Notes under the pieces: model-generated
Database searches by the model: none
What the model was told of the DNA's origin: nothing
The model's input: only the letters and a program-made list of their open reading frames with translations
Shown: piece by piece, positions 21,690 to 32,852 of the stretch
Layout: each line of letters starts with the position of its first letter
Position numbering within the stretch: the first letter of the stretch is position 1
DNA from: Sepiola atlantica
Lineage: Eukaryota > Mollusca > Cephalopoda > Sepiida > Sepiolidae
Direction of reading: 5' to 3'
Assembly (NCBI GenBank): GCA_963556195.1
Contig: OY744520.1
Coordinates: 153,583,607 to 153,647,606 of the forward strand
DNA: 64,000 bases
Translations under genes and position numbers: made by a program

Positions 21690-21690
<1 letters not shown>
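21381..21690. mobile_element. MITE-like element with ~80-bp inverted repeats
   Basis: Left arm 21381-21462 and right arm 21613-21690 are mirrored over about 80 bp, including 'TTAAAGACCACAGAGTTTTC' and 'TTTCTCGACGCGGCGAGC'. It is flanked on both sides by (TA)n. The inner segment contains a CTGAAGA-hairpin-GAAA motif (21517-21540) resembling a degenerate hammerhead. Confidence 0.75.
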
Positions 21691-21747
<57 letters not shown>

Positions 21748-21761
21748 TTTCGAATTTATTC

Positions 21762-21806
<45 letters not shown>
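21691..21806. repeat. (TA)n microsatellites
   Basis: Tracts at about 21691-21746 and 21766-21806, followed by (GA)n. Confidence 0.95.
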
Positions 21807-21809
<3 letters not shown>

Positions 21810-22155
21810 AGAGAGAGAGAGTGATGTTACATGTATTATATTAGTTTCTGTAGATGTTAATCCGTTGAAACTCCAGTGTTTATAAAAAGTGCTCAATAAC
21901 AAGTAAAGCTATTCTGTAGTATAAATTTTTATTCATACACACATTGTTGGTTGTACTCTTCATAAAGAATCAACTTCTTCAGACCAAAACGAGGAATTGA
22001 AATGAGATAAAAAATCTTTCTTCTTTTAGTATATTTTCTAGGTTGGATTTCACGGTCAAGCTTAGTATCAAATTTCGTTTTTTACTCGTTGACATTTTCA
22101 ATTCGTTCTTATTTCTTTCTTTTTTTTTATTATTGTTTGGCCTGACTTTTTTTCT
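21807..22155. other. Non-coding stretch
   Basis: AT-rich, no gene. Contains AGTGCTCAATA (about 21888), a fragment of the motif seen in the Penelope-like zone. Confidence 0.4.
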
Positions 22156-22612
22156 TTTTTTTTTTAACATAGTTCACCCCAAACAAAGCAGGCCGCCACT
22201 GTAGACGTAAGGGGCTACTGAGAAAAAGTGAGAAGGTTTGGGGAGGTCAACCTAAATTGGGAGCTGCGCAGTGAGATGTCTGTTTACATTAGTTTTAAAT
22301 TTCTGCATGTCAGTACCGTCGGGGAAACAAGGGGCAGGGAGGGAGTTTCAGAGGCCAGCAGCACAAGGAAAGAAGCTATTTGTGTAGAAAGCTCTCCGGC
22401 ATCTGGGGACCTCCACAGTGAATGGATGGGATTTAGCTGATTGTCGAGTTGGTCTAGTGAATTTACGTCGAGGGGGCACCAGAGTAGCCAGTTAATCCGA
22501 GCATAATCTATTGAAGTATTTGTAAAACAAGCAAGGATGCTACATTGCGGCGATGAGACAGGGGCTGGAGCTTGGTTGACAATGAGGGACCTATTTTACT
22601 ATACTGGTGACC
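22156..22612 (-). mobile_element. Non-LTR retrotransposon 3' end
   Basis: In reverse complement it matches 61779-62390 over its last ~450 bp, including the GGTGAACTATGTT end followed by an A-rich tail. It encodes the degraded C-terminal end of the LINE ORF2. The tail points to 22156, so the insertion is on the minus strand and 5'-truncated. Confidence 0.75.
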
Positions 22613-23170
22613 TGAGAACATGCAGCCTTCGATGGTTTTGTTGGTTTTCTTCGTTTTTCTTAGTCATTTAAAGTACACGAACAAACTGTCAGGCCCATTA
22701 AAACTTAATGTCGGCTAAATATTTTTTCTAAAATAAATAAAACAACAAAAAAACACTTTTCACTGAAAAGTAAAACCTAAAAGACATTTTCAACCAGACA
22801 TGTTTCACTGAAACAAACAAATTAAAAAAAATCCCAGAAAACAGTTTCAAATCGAAAATAAAAATACCCACTCTAAAAGAGTAAACGCGTTCTCGCGTAA
22901 GAAAATTCTCTTATACTGGACTGTCGTTTTGTTTTCAAGCAACTTTTTCTGCTACATTCTACCTGCGTTAGCGCACACATGGAGAATATTAAAAAAAAAA
23001 ATGGGTCCACCGACACCATTACAACGCACATGCGTAAATATTCTCAGCGACTTAAAACCATTTTCCCTTGCCTCAGCTGACATAAAAAAAAATTTTTTTT
23101 AAATTCTTTTCACACAAAGCAAACATTTTTTTTCACAGAAAAAAAACAAAGCAAACATTTTTTCCGCAAA
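22613..23170. other. A-rich non-coding stretch
   Basis: It contains repeated short TTTCACTGAAA and AAAAAACA motifs but no gene. Confidence 0.4.
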
Positions 23171-23179
23171 AAAAAAACA

Positions 23180-23383
23180 AACCCTTCATTGAAGATTCTA
23201 ATCAACATTGTCGACAAGACAAACTGGTCACTGGCGACTAGCCAAACCTTCACCGAAGGTGACTTAAAGGAAATATTTTTTTTCACGGAAGAAAATAGAA
23301 CCTTCACTGAGGATTCGAAGCAACATTGTGGACAAGACAAACTAGTCACTGGCGACTAGCCAAACCTTCACCAAAGGTGACTC
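23180..23383. repeat. Tandem duplication, ~120-bp period
   Basis: Blocks ACAAGACAAACT, GTCACTGGCGACTAGCC and CCTTCACC-AAGGTGACT occur twice. The unit has internal dyad symmetry (CTAGTC...GACTAG and CCTTCACCGAAGG). Confidence 0.8.
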
Positions 23384-24069
23384 GAAACAACATTTATTTT
23401 TTCATGTAAAAAACTTTTCCTGAAGAAACATGACGGACAACAGCAACGAGGAGCATCAACCTAATGACCTGACAGTTCAAATTTTAAGAAATTGTTGAAG
23501 TAATTCTATGGAAACGAATTTGAACACAGTCACTGCAACTTACCTCATGTTCATATGCGGCTTTTATCAAATAACCGCCACTAGCAGATATAAAAAAATC
23601 CTTACTACTTCACCTTTCAACAACGCAAATTCGGGAACATCTACCTCACAACACAAATTGTATTTCCTTTTCTGTATAAGTTTTAAAATTTGCCAGCAAA
23701 TAAAAAGAAAAACTAAAATAATTTCACTACATCTTGGGCAACGCCCGGTAGGTATTTCTAGCAATCTTATTCTTGTGCCAAAATTTTTCTTCAAATTCCA
23801 CTTTTTGAAAATTTTCCACACATGCTTTGCTCTGGAAAAACAATTCCAAGTTGCATTCTTTTCTTTTCTTTTTTCCCACTAATTTATTAGTGCCCTAAGG
23901 TAATTTTTCTAATAGATAACCTAGTCTAGAATAGTTCATTATCATGTAAGATACACTAGCGATTATCGATTGCATTTGTTCGGATCGAGGGTCGTGTTCC
24001 CCCGATTATAAACGTGTTCAGTAAATCAAGCAATGTTGCATGCAAAGACGGAGTAATAATTAATAAACA
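23384..24069. other. Non-coding stretch
   Basis: Overlapping frames at 23508-23882 show no known domain and are low-complexity. Confidence 0.35.
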
Positions 24070-24540
24070 AAAATGAAGTAGTTCAGATAACGTTTATTGA
24101 ACGTGTGTGTACGTGGAATGGTGAAGTGTGTGATGTATGCATGTGTGTCGATGGAAAAACAGTTCTTGAAAAGGTATAAGAAATGAATCCGGCGTAGGAA
24201 AAGTCTTTGAAAGCCGAACACAAAGAAAACGAGTTGAGAACTCTTACCGTTGTTTGCCCACGTGTGTTGGTAGTTGTTATGCCGATTGAGAAGAAAAGCA
24301 TGAGACGAAACGCTAGTGTATTAGCGTCGTTCTGTCGACCAGAGAAGAGTGAGAGAGATGGAGCGCTGGTGCCAGCGCACTTCTGCCGATGCTGGTCGGT
24401 GAAAAAGAGATGGATTTTCCGTTTGCAATGGCTTTTATAGTAAGAATGGCAGATAACTCTGGTGTCGCTTTACAGTGCCACCTGTCGGTGAAAAAGCGAC
24501 ACCTACCGGCAAACCGGTGTAGTTATGTTTTGAAAGGAGG
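24070..24540 (-). promoter_or_regulatory. Minus-strand promoter to poly(A) block, possible LTR
   Basis: TATA box (CTATAAAAG on minus, 24440-24432) and, about 340 bp downstream, AATAAA (24098-24093). This resembles the block at 56050-56670, which also has a CGTT-AATAAA-type end. It could be a solo LTR or a remnant promoter. No paired copy was found. Confidence 0.3.
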
Positions 24541-25995
24541 AGGTAACTGCTACACATTTTAATATTTAATTTGTTCCACATATTCGCATTGTCGCGGTTC
24601 AACAAGACCGCGATGTTGTTTACATTTTTAAAAAGACGCCATATTGGAAAAACGATAGCAGCAGGAGTCACTGTTTGTTTTTTTACCACGATCTGGACAT
24701 CAGCAGCAGCTGTTTTCTCTTAACCCTTTTCCATGGAAATGTACTGGCTGCTCCCTGTTATATTTAGAAGATTGGAAAAACCCAATTTTTAATCGCCATT
24801 TTTGTAAACATGATTCAGCAAAAATCGGCCGGCGAATATTTTTCTTAATCTTTCTTCAAGGGGTACACAAGCGTTTCGGCAACTATTTGTCATATTTTCA
24901 TTATCAAAAAGAAAAAGAAAAAAGACTTCATCGAATATAGCTGTTTGTAATCTATTTCCTACTGATTTAAACCTGGTTTTATTTAAAAAATAAAAAACAA
25001 CAAAAAAAAACAACATTTCGACACAAGCGTTCTGCATTTTTCTTCTTCTAACATATAAAGTTATCTTGTCGGATTTTCAAAGTCAGACCCAAATAAAATT
25101 TAAACTCACAAATCAAACTTTGGTGCCGATTAGCTAATTTTCATTTTTTTTTTTTTATTGTTGTACAATGTTATTGGTATTATAATAAAATAATTTGCTG
25201 CAATCTGTTAAAAAAAAAATACTCAGTTCGCTCCAAACGACTGGTAATATGAAGCATTGTTAAATAATCCCCTAAAAAGGGAGATAACTCATTTTAATTG
25301 AAGAATATAATAAGAGTTTTCTACCTTAGAACTAAAATATTATTTCTTTTGCTGTAAAATTATAATTGTTAACTTGTGAAAATAAATAAAAGTAAAAATA
25401 GCTAGTTAAATAAAAAAAACTCACACATTTTCACGAAAGTCTACACTCCAACGCATAAATATGGTTTATTGTTAATAAAAGTTAATTTATTAAGAATAAT
25501 TATGATATTTAGATGCTATTAAATAATTAGCTGAAAAAAACATTATTTTCATTATGTCTTTTGTGTTTCATAGACTTTTTATGAACTTCATTATAAAATA
25601 AATTACATTTGAACTTTTCACTTTCCGTTACTATAGAAAAGATAAATGAGCTTTCTAAACTAAACAGTATCGAGTTTGGTGCAAATGTTCACCTCACGTT
25701 TTTTGGTAAAAAAAAAAGATAAGATTAATTCCACTAATTTTCATAAATATATGCACACTGAAAAACATGTATTTTGGAGATTATTCAGATTTCTATTCGC
25801 ATCTTGCTGTTATATTTACAACGTTTCGCCCAATCTAGACTACAAATAATACGATTTATCAACCCATATACGAAAAGTTCCGAAATATTGCAAAACATCT
25901 TTTAATAAAATATTCATTATATTCGGTCGAAAACAATGTACAGAGTACCCCAAAATACCATCTGACACATTCCTCTCTTAGCACTACACTGACTT
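24541..25995. other. AT-rich non-coding stretch
   Basis: No gene seen. AAGGGAGATAACTC at 25277-25290 is a motif I associate with molluscan repeats. A GAAACG-containing hairpin (minus, about 25827-25790) resembles the 46690-46725 sequence. Confidence 0.4.
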
Positions 25996-26275
25996 AAGCT
26001 GTAATGGCCCTCTTTAGTTCAGGAATGATATGGGGGTTGTTTTGATAGACGTTATCTTTGAGATAACCCCACAGATAAACATCTGGTGGGTTAAAAGTCT
26101 GGTGAGTGTGAAGCCCATTCAGGATCACACCTCCTACTAATGAGGTGATCACCAAACGTATCCCTCCTACCACCCCAACACGTTATTTGAAGAGTGCCCA
26201 GTTAATCTATCCTGTTGAAACCACTGTTCGTCCCTCACGACAACGTCTTCGTCTGCCTAAGACTTCTTAATGATC
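25996..26275 (-). pseudogene. Tc1/mariner-type transposase C-terminal relic, copy 1
   Basis: The minus strand reads DEQWFQQD (second catalytic Asp region) and, after a frameshift, DPEWASHSPDF and NPPDVYLWGYLKDNVY with NPHIIPELKRAITA. This is the DDE transposase C-terminus. Stops and frameshifts disrupt it. The tandem-duplication boundary (26006) lies within it, so the second copy lacks the extreme C-terminus. Confidence 0.7.
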
Positions 26276-26285
26276 ACTAGTTGAG

Positions 26286-26418
26286 ATCCCAATTTAGGTT
26301 GACCTCCCCCCCCCCAACCTTCTCCCTTTTCTTTCTTCTCAGTAGCGCCTTAAGTCTACAGTGGCGGTCTGCCCTGTCTAGGGTGAACTATGTTAAAAAA
26401 ATAAATAAATAAATAAAA
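26286..26418 (+). mobile_element. LINE 3' tail, copy 1
   Basis: It matches the last ~130 bp of the 61.8-kb LINE (AGTCTACAGTGGCGG ... GGGTGAACTATGTT) and ends in (AAAT)n. It is a strongly 5'-truncated insertion. Confidence 0.8.
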
Positions 26419-26849
26419 GGTAGCACTCAGTATTTATCAACACAGAAGTGCACATTTGAAGCATGGATCAATGAATGGCAATAATAAAAAAAGATTGTTG
26501 AACATTCATGACTGAAACTTGGTGGACAAGTCAGACATAGACTGAAGTTCATCCGTACCAAATACGGTTAAACTGCAGAAAGGATTGTGAATTTTATTAA
26601 CGATTCCATGGATAACATTTTGGGGGGAGGGTCACCCTGTATTTTGAAACATAAAACTTATAAGTTTATTACATGTATGGTCATCCATAGGTTTCTTCAA
26701 ATAATTTAATTATAAAATATTAAGCTATAAAATTGTTTTAAAAGTTTTCCATGTGCATGACCAGTAATTGCTGATAATCAAATGGAAAAGTAAATAATAC
26801 TTTTAGAAAATTTATTTTATTGATTTTTTTAAATAACTGTAGCAGCGTG

Positions 26850-27605
26850 GACCGTAGCTTGTTAAGAGGTTGTGTCTTAGAGAAAATGCTAAGATCCACC
26901 CTTACATTAGAATTGTTATAAAAATGTTTGAAACAGAAAAAACATGCATGAAAGTTGAAATGAAGGAAGAATGGAAAAAGGAAACAGTATTTAAAGATGA
27001 GGATATTTATATATAATTGTTCAGTTAGAAGTTTATGAGTGTGTATATGCGTACGACAGTATCGGCATTTGATTGATGCTTTGTGTTAGAACGCATAAGT
27101 GTATTAATATATGCGTCGCCTTTTGTCAGGGTGCATAAGTGTATGACTGTGTGTGTGTGGGTGCATGCATGGGTTGAGAATTGATTTGGATAGTGTAGTC
27201 AGTTGTGTGTGTGCCGCTTTTTGTCAGCAAGGTGTGTAAGCATGTGTGTGTGAGTGTTGAATAATGGCAGCTTCCCAAGCCCAGGAGGGCGAGAGAAGTG
27301 GAAACATTGTCCTCAGGTTCCGTGTGCTGATTTTTTCTAACTTATTTTTCGACAAAAATCTCAGCTTAAATAACGTTTCAATCAGCTCCAAGAAACACCT
27401 TGAGGTTGGGTGCGAAAAAAGAAGAAGGATTTTAATCGCAGGTATGGCGGACGTAGTAGAGGACACATCACGTGACAGCCATTATTGTTTTTTTTGTTGT
27501 AAATATGCCCGTGGGAGCCGGTTTTTGAAACAACAATCAAATTTCGTTTTAGATTGAATTTTTGGGACGTGGCTTGTGTATTTTTGCACACTTCGTTGGT
27601 CATTT
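26850..27605 (+). repeat. Non-coding module, copy 1
   Basis: Starts near GTGTCTTAGAGAAAATGCTA (an internal CTTAG...CTAAG dyad) and includes GT-rich tracts and a TCACGTGA palindrome. A divergent relative lies at 57700-58440, so this is a dispersed family. The element type is unknown. Confidence 0.65.
27264..27557 (+). other. Unassigned 97-codon open frame
   Basis: It begins MAASQAQEGERSGNIVLRF. No recognised domain, signal peptide or membrane segment. In unit 2 the equivalent (31866-32105) has substitutions and an early end. The divergent relative at 58.2 kb does not keep the frame. Protein coding is therefore doubtful. Confidence 0.2.
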
Positions 27606-27610
27606 AATAT

Positions 27611-27642
27611 TATAGGATTGGGATGCATGCCAATCCTATATA
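27611..27642. repeat. Near-perfect palindrome
   Basis: TATAGGATTGG and CCAATCCTATA flank a GATGCATG-like centre. It could form a cruciform or mark an element end. It is repeated in unit 2 at about 32213-32244. Confidence 0.8.
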
Positions 27643-28217
27643 ACTCTCATGAAAAATATACACTGCTTAAGATATTTTTCAAAGTAATTTAAGTCGGTCA
27701 ACATTTTTATTTTCACATTTAAAAAAAAATGCAAAAATAAATATGAGGTCAGCGTTTATTTTTCTGTAAATTATTTAGATCAGAAAAATTATTTTTTTCG
27801 TTTACAGATTATTTTTAGGCGATTATATTTCGAATAAACTAACATTTTTCTTAAAATGAAGACATTTAAATTATTTAAATACATCTGTTTTGTTTGCCGC
27901 ACCAACTTTTTATCGTTTCCATGTTTTAAATGTGTAAGGTTAATTATACATTAAAAATTAAATGAAAAATTTCCCGTTAAGAAAAAGAAAAAAAATCGCA
28001 AAAATTATATTGTTCCTTAAATTCATAAACCAGGATAAAATCTGTAAAAAAGACGATAATTTGACTTAGAGAACTTGAAAATCTTAAATATAAGACAAAC
28101 TCTGTGTTTGAATATTAATTTTCTACACAATAAGTCGACATTACATGAATATATCATCATATTTATAGATTTTAGTAGATGTTAGCTTTAGTCAAAAAAC
28201 ACAAAAAATGATTAATC

Positions 28218-28250
28218 ACTAGCAGGGCTAGTGTCCCGGCATTGCCCGGA
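28218..28250 (-). mobile_element. Helitron-like 3' terminus, copy 1
   Basis: The minus strand has CCGGGCAATGCCGGG (a short hairpin with palindromic CCGG arms), about 12 nt of spacer, then CTAGT. Helitron 3' ends have a hairpin followed by CTRR-T. The 5' TC end and any Rep/helicase were not found. Confidence 0.45.
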
Positions 28251-28259
28251 AAAATTAAA

Positions 28260-29580
28260 GAAACTACTGCTCCCACCTCTGAACTCCATATTAATATTTT
28301 TATTCTTATTTTTAAAATTTCTATAATTATCAATTTTCAAGTTATAAATAAAATAAAGGAAAACGCCGGCAGCCATGACTTTAACAAAATACTTTTTTGC
28401 TAATGAGTCACCACTTATCAAGGCTAAAAACACTCGAGGATAAGGGTTAATGAGATAGATAGAATGACAATTGAAGGATTTAAAATATCCACATACCACC
28501 CACTCAAAATAACAGCCGACCTAGCCAACAGCAATTTCCACCATTTTATCAGAAATATTGCTCATGGAATGTAGGGATTAAACGACAAAATAAGTAAAAG
28601 CAAGAGTTAACACCCCAAATTGTTTTAATTTTGTGAAAACTGTTATTATACATAGAAAACAATGTATGTAAAATTTAATTTATTATTAACTTATTCCGCC
28701 ATGTTGATTTATACAGTAAGGATTATGAAAGTATGTTGAAGATAAAATGATACGTTTTTTTATGTAAGAAAAGTACATACTAAAAATATAATAATAATAA
28801 TGGGATTTCTAGATACATAATGAAGACTAAATAAAATATTATTTGCTACTGATGAAAAAAAAAGAAAATGATATTAAAAACCAATGAGTATACATACATA
28901 CATATGCAAGCAATGTAAACAATCATTTTGTATTAAAAGCTTTCATTCTAAGATTTATTTAGACTCTTCTTTTGAATGAGTGTCTGTCAAGCAAAATAGT
29001 AAAAAGCAAGTTCAAGATCCTGACTAGAAATAAGGTTCGCATAAACTGAAAAAGAATATTTTCGATTTGCGTAAAAGTCCTGGTCACTTCGATAATTACG
29101 GTTTAAATAAATATTTATTTATCTGAAAATATTTTACTACATAAAAGAAAAAGAAAAAGAAATCGAAGGAAATCATGTGTTGTTTGGTGGGTATATTCAG
29201 CAGCAGGGCGCCATGTTGGTTTATATAGCAAGTGAAATGAAAGCATGTTGAAGATAAGATATGTTTTTCATGTAATAAAAAAAAATCGGATCTCTAAATA
29301 AGTAATAGAAATTAAATAAAATAATATATTATTATTTGTTAGCGATTAAAAAAAGATTATTTTAATATTATTATCTGACTGCAGAGTACGGTGCTGCTGA
29401 TAATATGTATCTTACTCAATATTTGAACCCGGTGATTTCAGTGGCAGGTGTAACGAGATTGGCCAGGTTGATTAGAGCTAAGTGGGGGTGATACTAATTG
29501 TGATGAAAAAGTGTGCAAGGGGCAAGTTTTGGAATTTAGGGAAGAAGGCATTAATGAAATAAGACATGATATTGTGAGTA
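28260..29580. other. AT-rich body of duplication unit 1
   Basis: No gene. Repeated in unit 2 with small indels (for example a 16-bp difference near 28513). Confidence 0.5.
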
Positions 29581-29877
29581 GTGATGGGACGATTCCAATA
29601 TTTTTCCCGATTCCGATACAATTACCGATTCTGTTCTAAATTCCCGATTCCAATACAATTACCGATTCCAATAACAGAAACGCACAAAAAACACAGCCAC
29701 AGTATGAAAGTAATCACCTGTGCAGTTATAGACTCCCTATTGAAAGAGTTCATTAAATGGCGTCGATTTAAGTTCGTTTGTAGCAGTCATGAATCATGTT
29801 TACTTCTTAATGCGTATCAGTGTCCCTGTGAGGTGGTTTGGCTAAATGTTGGCCAATCAGCTCGCAGGGCGCATTGA
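29581..29877 (+). other. Unassigned 98-codon open frame
   Basis: The first 40 codons lie in a degenerate repeat of CCGATTCCGATACAATTA type. The frame is kept in unit 2 (34174-34470) with few changes. No domain is recognised. Preservation could simply reflect recent duplication. Confidence 0.2.
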
Positions 29878-30080
29878 TATCATTAATTCTCTAAAGGACT
29901 ACTTCAGCCTCTTTAGAAATGGCAGACGATCGGCAGACGGTTCCCTGGCACCAGTCAAAACGGATCGTCTCATCTTGTCCTCTGCCTTCGTCACCAACAT
30001 CATGTGATGCTGTCTTCACCGAAGATATATTCATTAACAAGGCAGCAGCAAACTTTTTACTTCTTCCTATTTCAATAAAC

Positions 30081-30103
30081 CTTTTGTTGTTGTTGTTGTT
30101 GTT
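30081..30103. repeat. (TTG)n microsatellite
   Basis: It differs by about one unit from the copy at 34677-34700. Confidence 0.9.
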
Positions 30104-30601
30104 ATAAAAGAAGCGTTGCTTTTCTTTCGTGAAATGTTTTTCTCTATATTAATAAAATATAGAAATTGATCTAAGCATTTCTATATTTATTTCTGTACGT
30201 TTATATAGAATTTTTCTGATATCTGGAGCTTTTCTTGTCGCAAATTTTTTTTTCCTAAAATGAACAATGAGGTTAAAATGTAAATATACTAAAGTCATGT
30301 TAAAAAAAATCAACTAAAAATTTATTTACGTCATTTTTTTAATCATTTTGTTCTGGAACAAAATCTATAAAAAACGGATATGTTCAGTTTTTGTATCTCA
30401 CTAATAAGTTATAAAAAAACCAATGCACATTAGGAAATTTTTAGATAAATAAATTTCCTTTCGTGTGATAGGATTTTAGGCATTTATAACGATGTTATAA
30501 GGGTCTTTCCAACGAATCTCCCACCGGAGAATTTGACCCAAAATAATTCTACCTCAAAGAATTTGACCGACCTGATATATCATTTTTTGTTAACACTGAG
30601 A

Positions 30602-30868
30602 GGCCCTCTTTAGTTCAGGAATGATATGGGGGTTGTTTTGATAGACGTTATCTTTGAGATAACCCCACAGATAAACATCTGGTGGGTTAAAAGTCTGGTG
30701 AGTGTGAAGCCCATTCAGGATCACACCTCCTACTAATGAGGTGATCACCAAACGTATCCCTCCTACACTCCCAACACATTATTTGAAGAGTGCCCAGTTA
30801 ATCCATCCTGTTGAAACCACTGTTTGTCCCTCACGACAACGTCTTCGTCTGCCTAAGACTTCTTAATG
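30602..30868 (-). pseudogene. Transposase relic, copy 2
   Basis: Same DDE transposase fragment as 25996-26275, cut at the duplication junction. Decay is shared with copy 1, so the relic was already dead before duplication. Confidence 0.7.
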
Positions 30869-30877
30869 ATCACTAGG

Positions 30878-31012
30878 TGAGATCACAATTTAGGTTTACC
30901 TCCCCCCCCCAACCGTCTCCTTTTTCTTTCTTCTCAGTAGCCCCTTATATCTACAGTGGCGGCCTGCCCTGTCTAGGGTGAACTATGTTAAAAAAAAAAA
31001 TAAAATAAAAGG
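30878..31012 (+). mobile_element. LINE 3' tail, copy 2
   Basis: Duplicate of 26286-26418 with a slightly different A-rich tail. Confidence 0.8.
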
Positions 31013-31441
31013 TAGCACTTAGTATTTATCAACACAGAAGTGCACATTTGAAGCATGGATCAATGAATGGCAATAATAAAAAAAGATTGTTGAACATTCA
31101 TGACTGAAACTTGGTGGACAAGTCAGGCATAGACTGAAGTTCATCCGTACCAAATACGGTTAAACTGCAGAAAGGATTGTGAATTTTATTAACGATTCCA
31201 TGGATAACATTTTTGGGGGAGGGTCACCCTGTATTTTGAAACATAAAACTTATAAGTTTACTACATGTATGGTCATCCATAGGTTTCTTCAAATAATTTA
31301 ATTATAAAAAATTAATCTATAAAATTGTTTTAAAAGTTTTCTATGTGTGTGACCAGTAATTGCTGATAATCAAATGGAAAAGTAAATAATACTTTTACAA
31401 AATTTATTTTATTGATTTTTTTAAATAACTGTAGCAGCATG

Positions 31442-32205
31442 GACCGTAGCTTGTTAAGAGGTTGTGTCTTAGAGAAAATGCTAAGATCCACCCTTACATT
31501 AGAATTGTTATAAAAATGTTTGAAACAGAAAAAACATGCATGAAAGTTGAAATGAAGGAAGAATGGAAAAAGGAAACAGTATTTAAAGATAAAGATATTC
31601 ATATATACAAGACATTAATTGTTCAGTTAGAAGTTTATGAGTGTGTATATGCGTACGACAGTATCGGCATTTGATTGATGCTTTGTGTTAGAACGCATAA
31701 GTGTATTAATATATGCGTCGCCTTTTGTCAGGGTGCATAAGTGTATGACTGTGTGTGTGTGAGTGCATGCATGGGTTGAGAATTGATTTGGATAGTGTAG
31801 TCAGTTGTGTGTGTGCCGCTTTTTGTCAGCAAGGTGTGTAAGCATGTGTGTGTGAGTGTTGAATAATGGCAGCTTCCCAAGCCCAGGAGGGCGAGAGAAG
31901 TGGAAACATTGTCCTCAGGTTCCGTGTGCTGATTTTTTCTAACTTATTTTTCTACAAAAATCTCAGCTTAAATAACGTTTCAATCAGCTCCAAGAAACAC
32001 CTTGAGGTTGGGTGCGAAAAAAGAAGAAGGATTGTAATCGCAGGTATGGCGGACGTAGTAGAGGACACATCACGTGACAGCCATTATTGTTTCTTTTTGT
32101 TGTAAATATGCCCGTGGGAGCCGGTTTTTGAAACAACAATCAAATTTCGTTTTAGATTGAATTTTTGGGACGTGGCTTGTGTATTTTTGCACACTTCGTT
32201 GGTCA
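31442..32205 (+). repeat. Non-coding module, copy 2
   Basis: Duplicate of 26850-27605, including the TCACGTGA site. The frame at 31866-32105 is the shortened equivalent of 27264-27557. Confidence 0.65.
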
Positions 32206-32818
32206 TTTAATATTATAGGATTGGGATGCATGCCAATCCTATATAACTCTCATGAAAAATATACACTGCTTAAGATATTTTTCAAAGTAATTTAAGTCGG
32301 TCAACATTTTTATTTTCACATTTAAAAAAAAATGCGAAAATAAATATGAGGTCAGTGTTTATTTTTCTGTAAATTATTTAGATCAGAAAAATTATTTTTT
32401 TCGTTTACAGATTATTTTTAGGCGATTATATTTCGAATAAACTAACATTTTTCTTAAAATGAAGACATTTAAATTATTTAAATACATCTGTTTTGTTTGC
32501 CGCACCAACTTTTTATCGTTTCCATGTTTTAAATGTGTAAGGTTAATTATACATTAAAAATTAAATGAAAAATTTCCCGTTAAGAAAAAGAAAAAAAATC
32601 GCAAAAATTATATTGTTCCTTAAATTCATAAACCAGGATAAAATCTGTAAAAAAGACGATAATTTGACTTAGAGAACTTGAAAATCTTAAATATAAGACA
32701 AACTCTGTGTTTGAATATAAATTTTCTACACAATAAGTCGACATTACATGAATATATCATCATATTTATAGATTTTAGTAGATGTTAGCTTTAGTCAAAA
32801 CACACAAAAAATGATTAA

Positions 32819-32852
32819 TCACTAGCAGGGCTAGTGTCCCGGCATTTCCCGG
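32819..32852 (-). mobile_element. Helitron-like 3' terminus, copy 2
   Basis: Duplicate of 28218-28250. One base change alters the hairpin arm/loop. Confidence 0.45.

Larger units (their letters stand above)
26006..30601 (+). repeat. 4.6-kb tandem duplication, unit 1
   Basis: The whole segment recurs as unit 2 at 30602-35198 with very high identity by eye. Corresponding landmarks are offset by 4593-4602 bp. The unit contains a transposase relic, a LINE tail, a long non-coding module with a 97-codon frame, a Helitron-like end and a 98-codon frame. Junctions show 1-2 bp of possible microhomology. Confidence 0.95.

Noticed and set aside
21125..21763. Frames with (IY)n tracts
   Set aside because: Translation of (TA)n microsatellites on both strands.
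23508..23882. 124-codon frame and its minus-strand partner
   Set aside because: AT-driven, no domain, no relatives in the window.
24293..24325. ACGAAACGCTA...TAGCGTC resembling GAAA-stem III-GTC of a hammerhead
   Set aside because: Stem III and a GTC triplet fit, but no CUGANGA core or stem II lies upstream and stem I does not pair.
25790..25830. GAAACGTTGT-hairpin on the minus strand
   Set aside because: Similar to 46.7 kb but no upstream CUGANGA.
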